Below are positions 30,144 to 42,896 of a stretch of 64,000 nt of DNA, piece by piece. The position numbers and the translations under genes were made by a program. The notes below the pieces were generated by a model. The model saw only the letters and a list, made by a program, of their open reading frames with translations, had not been told where the DNA came from and did not search any database. Each line of letters opens with the position of its first letter. The stretch's first letter is position 1. The stretch lies in assembly GCA_030144725.1 (NCBI GenBank), contig JASKMD010000017.1, forward strand, positions 4,569,278 through 4,633,277. Reading direction: 5' to 3'. Origin of the DNA: Haematococcus lacustris (taxonomy: Eukaryota; Chlorophyta; Chlorophyceae; Chlamydomonadales; Haematococcaceae).

Positions 30144-32323
30144 CAGCAGCCCAGCCCTTGCAAAGCTCAGACACCTACCCCCTTGCAGCTGCTGACGGAG
30201 CAAGAGCTGCAGCACCTGGTTCCTGGCTGGCAGCCTGCAGCTGGGACAGGCAGCTCAGGGGCAGCCAGCCAGCAGGGCCAGGGCGAGCCGCTGGCTCCTG
30301 AGGGGGCTGTGGGGGCCCAGCAGCTGTCCAGGAGGGCACGCCGCCAGCAACAGCGCCAAGCCCTGGCAGTCGATGGTGGAGCAGCGCACCCACAACAACA
30401 ACAACGACAGCAGCAACGACAGCAGCAATATGAGGTGCCACCATTGGCACAGCAGCAGCAGCAGGCCAAGGAGCAGCAGCCGCAGCCCTGGCCGTCCAGC
30501 CAGGCGCCTGCAGCTGCTCTCCCTGCCGGGCTGCTCATAGCTGACGGCCTGGTGCTGGACGTGCCCCGCTACCTCACGGCCCTGTGGGCGGCCTGCAGGG
30601 GCCGGGCTGCACAGGCGGCCAACACCTCTTCAGCCCAGCTGCACACCGGCTGGACATGCACCAGCCTGCGGGCCTTCTGCCACCCTCCCACGCACGATAA
30701 CGGGGCAGTGCAGCTGCAGCAGCAGCAGGAGCAGGGGGTGGCCGAGCAGCAGCAGCAGCTGTCGCACCTTGAACAGCTCCCGTTCCCTGGCCTGGTGGGC
30801 AAGCACTGGGATGCTGTGGTTGTGGCGGCAGGCGCAGCTGCAGGGGTGGTCCAGGAGCTGCAGGGGGCGCTGCCACTGCAGCTGTGCCAGGTCAGGGCTG
30901 CTCACCCTTAGGGCCAGCTCAGCCTGCACAGCACTGGTGCAGACACCAAGGTAGCGCTGGCCACCGCTGCCTTGATGTCCGGCACACCAGGGCACACCTG
31001 CAGCACACCGGCCACCCTCCACTGCGCCACCTGAGTGCCCTGTCGGCCTGTGGCACCGCCAGGCTGGGTGGGGGGCTTGCTGGAACTGAAGCTTGCACAA
31101 TCGTCTGCCTTTGCCCCTGCCCCTGCCCCTGCCCCTGCCCCTGCCCCTGCCCCTGCCCCTGCCCCTGCCCCTGCCCCTGCCCCTGCCCCTGCCCCTGCCC
31201 CTGCCCCTGCCCCTGCCCCTGCCCCTGCCCCTGCCCCTGCCCCTGCCCCTGCCCCTGCCCCTGCCCCTGCCCCTGCCCCCTCCCCTGGTCCCTGTCCAGG
31301 CCACCCCCCTGGGACCTGCGCACACCGCTGCCCCCCCGCCCCTGCCCCTGCCCCCTCCCCACCCACCCTGTACAGGGGTACACCCTGCACCTGCAGCCCC
31401 CCAACCCCAGCAGCCCATACAGCGCAGCGCCGTCAGCCACATACCCCACAGCCGCCCCTAGCCTGCTGGGCAGCCCCTACCTGGCAGCTCAGGGGCCAGG
31501 TCGCCTGGTGGTGGGCGCCACACGGGCCTATGACGTCACACCTTGGCAGGCACTGCAGCTGTGCCACCCACACCACCACTGGGTTAGGCCAGGCCCTAGG
31601 AGTCAGCTAGGCGTCCCAGGAGAGCTGAGTAAGCAGCAGCAGCAGCAGGAGCAGCAGCCTGGGGAGCAACATCATCAGCAGCAGCAGGCCAAGGAACAAC
31701 ATCATCAGCAGCAGCAGCAGCAGCGGGCCAGGGAGCAACAACAAAATCAGCAGGCCGTGGAGCAGCAGCAATGGCAGCAGCAGGAGGGGCAGGAGCTGGG
31801 TACACATCAGGACCAGGAGCAGTGGCAGGGCTGTCCTGTTGCTGCACTGGAGGCAGCGGCACCTGGCACTGCTCAGCTGCTGGCGGGTGCAGCTGCGGCC
31901 TGGAGCCCTGCTAGGTCCTGGGCGATGGGCAGGGTGAGGTGAGAGTCTGCATCGCCTGCAAGGCCTGCATGCGCCTTGCCGTCTGTGTCCACTGCACCAC
32001 GAATGTGAGGTCTGCCTAGCTGCTGTGCTTGCGTGCTGCCACCGCGTAGGAGCGGTGTACGAGGCTTGCCGCCACGGACACCGGCCGGTTCGGTGCCGCT
32101 GTTAGGGCGACTCCCGGCACCGTATGCGCCGGAAGCGACAAGCGCGGCTCCGCCGAGCTTCTGGGTGATCGCGGGCTTAGGCGCCCGCGGCCTGGTCTGG
32201 CACGCGTGGCTAGCAGATAGGCTTGCTCGCGCTGTTTTGTCTGGCGAGGAGAGTGATCTGCCTAGAGATTGTACGGAATGGCAGAGAGCAGGCAGTCGAG
32301 CGCCACGCTTTGAGGATCCCTGA
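27775..32323 (+). CDS. FAD-dependent oxidoreductase (DAO/MnmC-C-like), organelle-targeted
   Basis: Exons 27775-27969, 28055-28174, 28246-28322, 29897-30890, 31376-31938 and 32050-32323 join in phase to 740 codons plus stop. A basic, Ser/Arg-rich N-terminus resembling a plastid or mitochondrial transit peptide precedes the dinucleotide-binding motif RYAVIGAGLAGIATSWHL. Then follow an acidic strand end (LHLFDAVG), the GGSGAAAGLLHAYSPRGK loop, WRHGLVRPAT, and AVVVAAGA. The C-terminus has RLVVGATRAYD and FWVIAGLGARGLVWHAWLA, as in DAO-family amine oxidases and the C-terminal half of MnmC. Polyglutamine and Gln-rich insertions (about 30090-30145, 30390-30480, 31635-31790) lengthen it well beyond the usual 400-450 residues. 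The substrate cannot be told. Intron 3 is 1.6 kb with an AT-rich patch; intron 4 holds a hexanucleotide tract. Confidence 0.85.
28785..29010. repeat. AT-rich patch in intron 3 of the FAD oxidoreductase
   Basis: Composition is much lower in GC than anywhere nearby (taactaaaaatatatactct, gataaaaagtag). It resembles an inserted element, but terminal repeats were not found. Just upstream, a small duplication (atggtagcaagcgtggcagc-like, 28683-28740) occurs. Confidence 0.4.
30098..30150 (+). repeat. In-frame CAG tract (polyglutamine)
   Basis: About 15 consecutive CAG codons lie in exon 4 of the FAD oxidoreductase. They encode a polyQ run, so the repeat is translated. Confidence 0.9.
31112..31280. 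repeat. (CCCCTG)n microsatellite
   Basis: About 28 units of the hexanucleotide lie in intron 4 of the FAD oxidoreductase. The same hexamer forms a second tract at 37.4 kb in PDAT. Confidence 0.97.
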
Positions 32324-33078
32324 ACTGTCGGGCTTGAGTATGTCGATGCGCTGAAGAGCGAGCCAGATAATGTAGGGGTGTGTGCACGTCGTACATCATG
32401 GGTGCCTCGACCGGTACAGGTGGTGATGGTGACGGCGATGATGATGTACAAACCGGGCATGACAGCAGCAATCAATTGTTTGCACTCAATTCTGGAGGTC
32501 AACTCTGAAGGTCGAATTCGGCAGGTCATTTCAATACCGGATTCGAATGTACCGCCGCAAGCCGCCTCACTGCCTGGGGCATGCTGAATTGCTCGTTATT
32601 GACGGCGATCTGCTAGGTACGTGTATTAGATTACCATGTTGCAATCTCGAACGCTACAATGTAGTCTACATGTTTCTACTGCTTTGATTTGAATAGACAA
32701 ATGGAGAAGAATGATGTTTGGGCTTGCAGTCTTGCTAAGTTCAGGGTCCTACCCTAATCGCTGATGGTGACCACCCTGATGGTGGTGACACGAGGTCGGT
32801 GCAGCCATGCAACCACCTGTCTGCAAAGACCAGGCACCTGTGCGTATCCACAGGATTGGCTGGCCCTCACTCGCGTCACTCCTTGAGTCACTCCACGGTG
32901 ATCTATCCCTCGCGTGAACCTGACACGCAGCCGCTGCAGCTTGCCTGCTGCCGTACCCGCAGTACAACTTCCGAGCTGCCCGTGCGTTGCCGTTAGTTGC
33001 CACTTTCTGTGATTCAGCTGCGTTGCGTCTCGGGTCTGCCCCTAGCCTTGCGAGCGGCCCAGCTCCTCATCCGCGGCC
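32324..33078. other. Intergenic region FAD oxidoreductase - PDAT
   Basis: No gene is recognised. It carries a 122-bp repeat (32723-32844) shared with 52161-52283. The remaining DNA should include the 3' UTR of the upstream gene and the PDAT promoter. Confidence 0.5.
32723..32844 (+). repeat. 122-bp dispersed repeat, copy 1
   Basis: Nearly identical to 52161-52283 (differences only at a handful of positions), from cttgcagtcttgcta to aggcacctgtgcg. It contains a short stem (accacc-ctgat-ggtggt). No coding frame is shared, so a non-coding mobile or structured sequence is likely. Confidence 0.9.
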
Positions 33079-36000
33079 ATGGGCAAGAAGGGTGAAGAAC
33101 CTGCCGCAAACGGCGGCACGGGCCATCCCTCAGGCGAAAGCAAGTCGGGTCAGGTGTGTTGCAAGCACCCCATCGGTGCAAGCTGAGGCTTCCTGCTGTA
33201 CCTGATGCTGGGAGTGAGTCGAGGGCTGTGTGCCTGTTACGCTATGACTCAGGGTTGCAACCCAGGGGGGAAGCGGGGGTGAGGCTGAGGCTGAGGCAGG
33301 GCAGGCAGGGTATGACACATTGCAATGCCTGGGCAGACGGCGTGGGTCTGGTTGGTGGCAAGAGTGAGCGACAAGAATGAGTGGGGATCTAGGGAATGAG
33401 TGAGGGAGCACAGAGGATGAGCTTTGAAAGTGAGGGAGGGTGAGGGAAGACACGAGATGAAAGGTGGCGAGAGGGTGATGACTGCTCCAGACCGTTGTTG
33501 TGGCCACCCCCCCTGCCCCTGGCCTCATCATGCAGGGGAGGCTGGTCAGTGTGCGACAAACAGCCATCCCGGTCAGCGGCGGTGCCTTCCAGGCCCTAGC
33601 TGATGAGCCTGAGGGCACAGACCCCCCAGCCCCTGCCCCCCCTGCGGTCCCCCCCAGCACCAGCAGCCACACCCGCACCACCAAGCGCTCAGCCACCACC
33701 AAAGGCCAGGCAAAGGCAGTGGCCGAGCCAGCAAAGCCGCCGCCGCCGCCGCCACCGCAGCAGCCAGAGGGCACTCGCGGCAAGGCAGGTCAAGCAGGGC
33801 TAGGGGGAGGCTCCAGTGCGCAGCCAGGCACCAGCTCTACAGCAGCTGGGCCAGCGGCGGCTGCCACCCCTGCACCTCAGCAGGGCCAGGCGGAGTCTGT
33901 GGCGTCAAGCAAGGCAGCCAAGAAGCAAAAGCTGGCTGCGGTCCCGCTCAGTGCTGGCAATGGCCACACAGCCGTCCCCTCCCCCGCGCCTGCTGCTGCT
34001 GTCCCCCCCTCCCCCTTCCAGGCAGTGGCGAAGGAGGGCAGTGAAGCAGGCATGCACAACAAGCAGGAGGCTCTGCCCTCTGGCCCCCCACCTCGCTCTG
34101 CCTCGATCTCTGTGAAGAAGAAGAAGGTGGCAGTGAAGGCACGAGGGGCGGCAGCCAGCAGTTGGGGCAGCAACAACAGGCGCACAGCCCTGGCCAGTGG
34201 GGCGGTTGGGGCAGGTGTGGCCCTGCTGGCTGTTTTAGTCATGCAGTGGGCGGCGCATGAGGGCATGCTGGGCATGGAACGCACAGACGTCACACTTCCG
34301 GGTGGCCTGAGTGTGACGGTGCCCTACCCCTCAATGGACCTGACCAACCTATCCGCCAACTTGGCCGACTCCATGGCCTGGCTGCCCAGTGTGTCGGACC
34401 TGGCCAAGCTTGGTGACCTGGGCAACGGCATCAACAGCAGCAGCCTCAGGGAGCTGTCAGCCAGCCTGGCGGACTCCCTACCCTCCTGGATACCCAGCCT
34501 GCCTAATCTACAGAACCTGACGGTATCGGAGTTGGTGGCCCAGCTGCCAGGCATGGGGGGAGGGTCCAGCGGGGAGGTTAGTGAGAGTGTGACGCGACCA
34601 GGAAGGGCGCTGGCTGTGAAGGGGTACCGCGCCAAGCACCCGGTTGTCATCATCCCAGGTAGGGGTAGGGGGAGGGGGAGGGGCCGAGGGGGAGGAGGAC
34701 AATGCTCACACCCACGGGGGGCTGGGGTAGGGTGGAGGAGGGTGGAGGAGGGTGGAGGAGGGTGGAGGAGGGTGGTGGAGGAGGGTGGAGGAGGGTGGAG
34801 GAGGGTGGAGGAGGGTGGAGGAGGGTGGAGGAGGGTAGAGCAGGGTTCAAGAGGCTGGCTTGTCCCCGCCCTGAGCTGAGGCCCTGGTGCTGTGCCGCCA
34901 CTTGCTCCACACATTCATTTTTTAGTGCTGGCTTGCCCTTGCCCTGTCGACTGTTGGCCCTGCGGGCTAGCGCTGGCCGCATGCCCTGGTGCCGCCTGGC
35001 CCTGGCGCTGCTGGCTGCAGGGTTTGTGACGTCTGGGCTGGAGCTGTGGGAGGGTCTGCCCTGCGCCCGCCGCTACTTCCGCCAGCGCATGTGGGGCACG
35101 CTGAGCATGATGCAAACATTCCTGCGCGACTCCAGCTGCTGGTGAGATGCTGCTGGCGGCCACAGCCACAGCCACAGCCACAGCCACAGCCACAGCTACA
35201 GCCACAGCTCCCCCGCCCCCGCCCCAGCCATTCAGCTGGACAGCCCCATCAGTGAGGCGCACTAGGGGCCTGCGCAGTGAGTCACTGTTTGCTAGAGGGC
35301 CCTGGCTGCAGACTGCTCCCTCCTAGGGGCGGTGTAGTGACACTGCCCTACACCCTCCCCTCTGCTGCTGTGGCTTGGGTCTCCCTCCCCCTCCTCCCTC
35401 TCTCACTGTGTTACACCTGTCCCTCTGTCACACCGTTGTTGGCATGGCTGCCTATTAGCTTGTATCATTGCAAAATCATGCGGCGACATGGCTGCTGCAC
35501 CAGAGGCTGCCTTCCTCCAGCCTGCTTGCTTGCATGGTGCATGCAAGGCGCCCATGTTGCGCATGGCGGCGGCCACAGGTTTGACCACATGGCGCTGGAC
35601 CCCTCCAGCGGGCTGGACCCCCCCGGGGTGAAGATCAGGGCAGCCCAGGGTCTGGAGTCCGTGGACTTCTTCATCCAGGTCAGCCAGCATGGCCCCAGCC
35701 ACCACCTGCTGGCCCAGTTGGGGAAGGAGAAGCCTGACCCCTGCTTGCCTCCCTCAATTATGCAGCAGAGTTGACGCCAGCACACCTCTATCAGGATACA
35801 GGTCAATCCCTGGTGCCGCTGGCCTGCTTGACATTTGGCCAGGGGTGTGAGGGGCCAGGGCTGCTGGGGTGGGGTTGAGGGCGGGGAGGGGCGCCATGGG
35901 CCGCTTGCAGTCGCCCCTAGGCCTGTTTAGGCTAGGTTTGGCTTGAGGCTGGCTCTGCCACCCCCTGCCTGGGTGTCCCTCTTGTCGCCCTCCCTCCCCT

Positions 36001-39000
36001 CGTGCTTCACACCCATGTTGGGCAAGGCCAAGCAGCCCTAGCAGGCCAGCGGTGTCGACCATGCACCCCTACCTACTTCAGCCCTGCTGCCTGTCAGGCA
36101 GAGCGCGGTGCACCCTGGTGGTTCCTGGGGCCTGGCCCACACTCTCCAGCCTCACACCCTCCCAGCACCAGCACCAGCACCAGCACCAGCACCTTCTGCC
36201 CACCACCTTCCTACGCCCTGACTCTGCTGCTGGGGCTCCATGAGCCCCCTTGGGTGTCCCTTCTACAGCCCTCCCTTCCCCTGTGTCCAGACCACCCTGT
36301 GTCCAGACCAGCTGCTGCCAGCCGGCTGCTCCCTGATGGCTGTTGAGAGGTGGGGCCAGGCCTGGCTGCTGGGGGCTGGCCGCTCCGTGCTGGGAGATGA
36401 GACCCACGTGCCCCTGGCCGGGCTGCTGTGTGCTGGCTGCTGCAGGGCTACTGGGTGTGGGGCAAGCTGGTAGAGGCGCTGGCAGACGTGGGCTATGACA
36501 GCAACACGCTGGTGTCCATGGCCTACGACTGGCGCCTGGCGGTGCCGCTGATGGAAGCGCGGGACGGCTGGTTCACACGGCTCAAGTGGGTAGGGGCCGG
36601 TGGGCAGGGGTCAAGGGGTGGGGAGGGTAGCCAGGTGGGGCTGGGGCTGGACCGGGCTATTCACCGAGGCTGCATGGCTGGGGCAGGGTGGTCTGGAATG
36701 GAATGTAGGGACTGCAGGGAGGAAATGGGCTCAATACAGCACAGGTCACCTTCAGTGGGCCCAGCTAGACCCTGCTTCCTTGCTCTGCTGGATCCTTGTC
36801 GCCCTGACTCCCACCCAGGCTGCCAGGCAACCTCTCCCTGCAACAGCTCGCTGTGCACTCCTGCCTGCTTGCCTGTGCGCCCCGAGCCCAGCCACTCGAC
36901 CCTGGCGGTGCTCTCCTGCCTGGCGGGGCCAGGGGCCAGGGGCCCAGGCTGTGTAGGCAAAGGCCGCCTCAGGCCCAGTTGCAGCAGCCCTGCACCGTCT
37001 GTCTGTACTCTGATGCCTGCTGTGACCCTCACCTGTCAAGGCCCTGCTGGCCTGCCTGCCTGGTGGCCAGGTTGACTGTGGAGATGCTGGCGTCCATGTC
37101 AGGCCACAAGGTGGTGTTGGCCAGCCACAGCTACGGGGAGAACGTGGCGCGCGCCTTCCTCATCTGGGCTGACGAGTGGCAGGTGTGCCACACTACCTCC
37201 AACTATCACAGCTAAGGCGGGCCACAGCTCATGGCTCACAGGGCAAGGCCATGACTAGGGGTCACTGTACTCACTGGTGAGGACCACGGCGTCTGGGGCA
37301 CTGTGTTGATGCACCAGGTGAATGTCAGCTGCCAAGTTCTGGGGTGTACGATCAGACGTCAAAGACAGTAGCAGCATGGGGCAACCACCCTGACCCCGAT
37401 CTTGCCCCTGCCCCTGCCCCTGCCCCTGCCCCTGCCCCTGCCCCTGCCCCTGCCCCTGCCCCTGCCCCTGCCCTGCCCCTGCCCCTGCCCCTGCCCCTGC
37501 CCCTGCCCCTGCCCCTGCCCCTGCCCCTGCCCCTGCCCCTGCCCCTGCCCCTGCCCCTGCCCCTGCCCCTGCCCCTGCCCCTGCCCCTGCCCCTGGTCAA
37601 GATTGCAAATTCCATGGAAATGCTGAGGTAGCAGTAGTGGCACCAGCAGCGTAGGACGGTCTTGTCGCAGCTCTGTCATGACACCAGGTTGCATTTGCGC
37701 TTGCCTGCGCACTGCAGCCTGGCTGGGTGGACAAGCACGTAGAGGCGCACGTGGCCATTGCGGGCACGGTACTGGGCGTGCCTAAGGCCATCACGGCGTT
37801 GCTCTCTGGTGCGTTTGCCAAGTACATTTCCCAACCGCCCGCTCCTCTTTAGCCTGATCCCCGCATTGACCCGCTCAACGCATCGCGACACACGTGTCAT
37901 CTGCACGGGCGACGCTTCCTGAGCCGAGAAGTACAACTGATACCCTGCAACTGACACACCCAGCATTCACCTGAACGCTCAATATGCAATGCCATCACAA
38001 GCGCCATCGCTCAACACGCACATCCTGACTGCTGCCCTGCACATATCTGCACAGGCGAGATGCGCGACACGGCGCAGCTTGGCCCGCTGGCTTCCTACCT
38101 CACGGCGAACCTAGTCCCGCGAGAGTCGCGCGCAAAGCTATTCCGCTCGTGGGCCTCGTTGATGGCGATGATGCCAGTGGGCGGCCCCAAGGTGTGACCG
38201 GGTGCAATCTCGTAGTTGCTCTACGGTTAGTGCGCATGGAACCTCTGATCCGTGAGAGCACAACCTGGACCCCACCACCTTCCCATGCTCCCCCAGCCTG
38301 CTGCTACCAACCCTCCCAAGTCAACAGTCCCAAGCCTCAAATTAGCTTTCATTGTCCGCAGCCTATCCCACTGCATTCCACCCTCTGCCTGCTGCAACTC
38401 TCCCAGCATTTGACCTGCTGGTCCTCGTCCACTGCCTGTCATACCTGACCCCAGATTTGGGGCAATGTCAGCTGGGCTCCTGACGACACACCAGAGATGA
38501 GGGCTGCTGGGCGCAGCTATGGCACCATGGTGACCGCCTGCCCTGAGCGCTGCACGTCCTCATCTGCCTCGTCCTCTCTGGCCAGCCGGGCAGCAGAGGC
38601 CTTCACAGCAGCAGCATCGGCAGCAGCAGCCCGCTTGAACCTTGACCTGGGTGGCACAGGTGGTAGCGGGGCACATGGCGGGCCAGATGCTACATTTGGG
38701 GAGGAGGTGACACAGACGCAGCAGGCGGAGCGTGTGGAGCTGGAGTTGGATGGGCAGAGCAGCGGCGGCGGCAGCAGCGCTCACACCAGCGTTCAGCAGC
38801 AGTGCAACAGCAGCAGCCAGGGCAGCAGTGGAAGTGCGACTGGTCCGGTTGCTGCCTGTCACGGACCTCAAGGGGAACAGTGCCCGGTGCGTGCTCTAGC
38901 CAAGCAGAGGGGCTGTGAGGGCCTGGGGTTGAGTCCTGCTGCTGCAGCCCCATAGAGGCCTCCGGCCTGTAGCCTTGAGGTGGCAGCCAGGGGCTATGCA

Positions 39001-41174
39001 AATTGCTGGCTGGTGACGTAAAGAGTCAACTGTTGCGTGACCTGGTGTGATGTGACCAATGTGGGTGTGGTTGAGTGTAACTGGCTGTGATGTAGTGTGA
39101 TGTGGTGCCTGTCATTGGTGTGTGAGAGCAGGTGGTGCAGCTGGATGTGTCGGGGGCCATCCGGGCTGCCCTCTCCGCCTCTGGCCCCCTGGCGGCTGAA
39201 CACTATCAGCAGTGGGGCGCTGTGCATTCCCACGCTGCCAACAACCGCAAGCCCGGCAGTGAGTGGCTGCCACACCATCAGCCCCTGCACTCATCATCCA
39301 TGTGCTGGCCTTGGGACTTGTGTGCCTCTCTCGCACACCACCTGCATGCATGGAGGGTGGGGCTGTGTGATATGATGGGGTGTGCTGTGGGGTGTGATGT
39401 CATCACCATGATCAGTTCATGGCAATTCCATGACACAACCTCATGCACTCCATGTGTCATGGTGTGATGAGGGGGTGTGACATGTGTGAGGCGTGCAGGC
39501 CTGGATGTGGCGGGCATGATCAGCTCCCTGCTCAGCTCCAGCAAGGAGACGCAGCAGCAGGCAGCCACCGGAGGGCGCAGCACCAAGGAGCAAGCCGCAG
39601 CCATGCCCCTGTTTCCCAACGCCCTCACTACCCCACTCCCCAAGGCGCCCCACATGACCTACTACAGTCTGTACGGTGAGCTAGGCAGCCCCCTATTGTG
39701 TGTGGCTGCCGGCAAATCCATGGCCAGCTGGATCAAGGCCGCAGACGTAAGGCTGGCCTAGTCGGCGCTGTGGAGGGCCACTTCAGCCCTGTGCTTCCGC
39801 CCCTGCCCATGTCCTTGCTCTGCCTCTCACTTTGGCCTTCCTCCCCTCCACCCTCCCCTCCTCCTCCCTGCTGCCTTGGCCCCAGGTATCGGCATTCCCA
39901 CAGAGCGGGCCTACCACTACGTGCACCCAGACTGCTGGCACCCTGACGCCGGGTCAGCAGCCGACACCAGCCCTGAGACCACCAGCCCTGGCGTGGCGCA
40001 CTGTGTGGGTCAGGTCCAGCAGGATGTGCGTTGCCATGGCGGGGCAGGAGAGCCGCATACTGCCTCTGCACACCACAAAGCAGGTGGTGATGACAGCAGC
40101 AGCAGGAGCAGCGGCGGCCAGAGTGACAACCGCAGCGCCAGTGAGAAAGCTGACCTGTTGGGTCACTTTGACTTCCACATCAACACAGACCTGGACGAAG
40201 CGGACACACGCCTGGTGCGTGTATAGTGGCGTCGCAACATCTCTTCCCCCTTCCCTTTCCCCCATCCCTCCTTCCCCCCTCCCCCTGGCGGTGCCCAGAC
40301 CACAAGCCTCATCCCACACCTCTGCATGCCTGTTTGCTGTCTGATGCACCCACAATGTCCTCACGTACCTGATGTGCCCCTGGCTGGCAACCACAGGACA
40401 GCGGCATCCAGATGCAGGAGGGCGACATGACAGTGCCCCTCATCAGCCTGGGCATCATGGGCTACAAGGGCTGGCGGAGCAAGCGACTGAACCCCGGTGG
40501 CATGAGGGTGGTGGCCAGGGTGGGTGAGCCACACTACACGGGGCGGGACACTGGCCGGGGCTGCTAGGGAATGTACTGCCCAGCACACCTGGCTGCACAT
40601 GCAGCCCTGGTGGGAGCCAGTGGGAGCTGCAGCCGCCCTTGCGGCCTCCGCCCCCGGACATCGCCCTGGCTTGCCCTGAGTAAACCTTGATTCTTTTCCT
40701 CACACATCGTGCCAGTCTTGCAGCTGCTGTCAAATCATGGGTGCTGTGTTGGTGGTCGCTGCAGGAGTACAAACACATCGCCGTCTCGCTGTTGGCGGAC
40801 CCAAGGTAAGTAGCCCTACGCAGCGAGCAGCGCCGTAGTGTAGGGTGGGCGGATAACCGCACAGCTGCGCCTTTCGCCGCCTGGATTGGTCGGGTGATGA
40901 CGACCTTGCTGCCCGTAGGGGCGGACCAGCGACTGGATCGCATGTCGACATTTTGGGAAATGAGGCGCTCTTGAGCGACGTGATTAGAATTGTAACGGGG
41001 CACGGAGCGGAGGTGGGAGACAGGACAGAGTCGCGACTGCCGGACATCGCCAAGGTAAGGCCCGTGGGTTATTGGCTTTCACTTACGGCAACTCACCTTT
41101 GCTCGCTTGTGTGATTATGACACCGGACATGTGCGCAGGAAATCGATTTTGAAGACCCCAACGGATGGGAATGA
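33079..41174 (+). CDS. PDAT1: Phospholipid:diacylglycerol acyltransferase (PDAT)
   Basis: Sixteen exons join in phase to 1,114 codons: 33079-33153, 33491-34658, 35021-35141, 35579-35678, 36446-36585, 37071-37182, 37718-37808, 38055-38191, 38455-38886, 39132-39258, 39499-39675, 39886-40214, 40397-40519, 40765-40805, 40919-41054, 41139-41174. A long Pro/Ala-rich N-terminus and KKKK are followed by one membrane segment (AVGAGVALLAVLVMQWAA). Then comes the LCAT fold: HPVVIIPG, FVTSGLELWEG, HMALDPSSGLDPPGVKIRAA, GYWVWGKLVEALADVGYD, nucleophile elbow ASHSYGENVARAF, the Asp region GDMTVPLISLG and His in GSHVDILGN. It transfers an acyl chain from a phospholipid to diacylglycerol, making triacylglycerol at ER or plastid membranes. 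Low-complexity Gly/Ser/Ala insertions (exons 9 and 12) resemble those of Chlamydomonas PDAT, which is of similar size. Confidence 0.94.
34730..34838. repeat. (ggtggaggag)n minisatellite
   Basis: About ten 10-bp units lie in the second intron of PDAT. Open frames crossing it are artefacts. Confidence 0.95.
37403..37595. repeat. (CCCCTG)n microsatellite in a PDAT intron
   Basis: About 32 units with one 1-base slip near 37471. It is the same hexamer as at 31.1 kb. Confidence 0.97.
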
Positions 41175-41708
41175 GGCGCGTTGTCATTTTTGTAGACGGC
41201 TAGTAAAATTAATTATGTTGAGTTATCATATTTTTGTGATTGAAGAAGTGGCCATGGCTAATGTGCTGGCTCGTTGAACTTGACGCTAAAGAAGAGCGTC
41301 GCGGTGTGAGGCACCGCTGTCACTGCAATGACGATTGCCGATGATAAAGATTTTTGACCCGTGGCTTACGCAGTAGCATCGACTGTTGTCAATCGTGGGT
41401 GCGCGTGTGTCTGCAGCTCTGAGTATGTAGCAGATAATTGGCAAACATTAAGTATTAAGCCCGCGTACCGTAATTGAGTTTTACTCGGTTGTAATTGAGT
41501 TTTACTCGATTGTAATCGTTAACAGACCTCGTTTTAAGAATCGTTAACTGCAGCGACCTGGTGTATTAACAAAAGTGGTTGCCAACGAACACGTAACAGC
41601 CGGCCAACACCATCGCAGGTGACAAGAAGCATCACATTGCGCGGCTTCGCCGCGCCTGTAGAGCTTCGCCTACGTAAAACTCAATTACACTAGATAATGG
41701 AGTCGCCT

Positions 41709-41873
41709 GGGTCGTTTCAGGTGGTTAAACAAGGCTCGGTCTCGGCCCTGGCGCGGGACAGCTCTCGACCTCAGCCAGCGGCCACGTCGCTACGCTCCGT
41801 GTCCGCTGGCTTCGGTCTCGAGCTGCCCCGCGCCAGGGCCTCGACCTCGCCTTCTTAAACCGCCTAAAACGAC
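41709..41873. repeat. Large imperfect inverted repeat (hairpin)
   Basis: Two arms of about 74 bp, roughly 80% complementary by eye, flank a loop of about 15 bp (41784-41797). The innermost matches are ggccctggcgcggg / ccccgcgccagggcc and cagccagcgg / ccgctggctt. A partial copy of the left arm recurs at about 42046-42100. Confidence 0.8.
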
Positions 41874-42835
41874 CCGCGACACCATTATCTACCTCGTTTT
41901 AAGATCCGTTGATATGCTAGGTCCGCTGCAGTTAACAAAAAGTGCTCCCAACGAACACGTAATAGCCGTCCAACACAACGAGCATCGCATTGCGCGGCTT
42001 CGCCGCGCCAATAGAGCTTCGCCTACGTAAAACTCAATAACGGAGTCGCCTGGGCCGTGTCAGGCAGTTGGAAAAGGCTCGGTCTCGGCCCTGGCGCGTA
42101 ACTCAGCCGGTCCCAGCTGAGAGAGAACCTACCCCTGGTAATCAAAACGACGCCGCGTCTCAGCCACGTGGTTTCTATTTATGTATCGCACATCCCTGGA
42201 TAGAGGACTCTTTCAGCTATGCGGTGCAACTTGTATCATTAAATACTGTGCAGTGTACTGGGTGCTATGGCGGCTCAAATCTTCACATTCAAATCCATGC
42301 ACGTTTTGCTCATGCGGGCCTCGCCGCGAGAGACCGCCGCGACCGAAGAGGCCCAGGAGCACCTGCACATAGTGAGGGACAGTCGCCGCAGTCAAAACGG
42401 TTCACATGGCATGCCAAACCGATGTAACAACGCCCGCCCTCCACCCATGCTCGGAAATATGCAAGGCTGCTGCGATGCTTGACCCCTTCGTGAGCAGTAC
42501 TGTTGGCCTGGCCACTTTGCAATGCCTCACAAGGTGTGTATGCCATTCCTATGTTACCTTGCTCGACATGTTGGGTCTGATCCCTCCCGCCCGCCCCCCG
42601 CTTGCGGGTCGAGCTCGTGTCCAGCTCCGTTGTGGCCCCCTGCTGCTCAGATGGAGGGGCGGGCAGGCCAGGGGTGGCACCAGCACCAGCTGCCACACAC
42701 AGGCAAATTAGTGCGGATATTCGTCATCCTAGGGGGGTAGTTTTATGATGCGGTTCGCCTCGGATTGTCCTTGCGACTCCAACGCCACTTGGCGCTTGTT
42801 GAAATTCTGAGTGTTTGAGCAGTTGGAGTGTAGCC

Positions 42836-42896
42836 ACCTACAGTACTGTAGACATCTACAGGTGTCTACAGTAGGTGTCTACAGTACTGTAGGTCA
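42836..42896. repeat. Cluster of CTACAGTACTGTAG-like palindromes
   Basis: Four to five overlapping ctacag/ctgtag words (cctacagtactgtagacatc, gtctacagtaggtgtctaca) lie in about 60 bp, the same motif that builds the satellite 660 bp downstream. Confidence 0.85.

Noticed and set aside
31035..31610. Pro-Ala, Pro-Leu and Cys-Pro repeat proteins on both strands
   Set aside because: Frames across the CCCCTG hexanucleotide tract in an intron; the same applies to 37352-37631.
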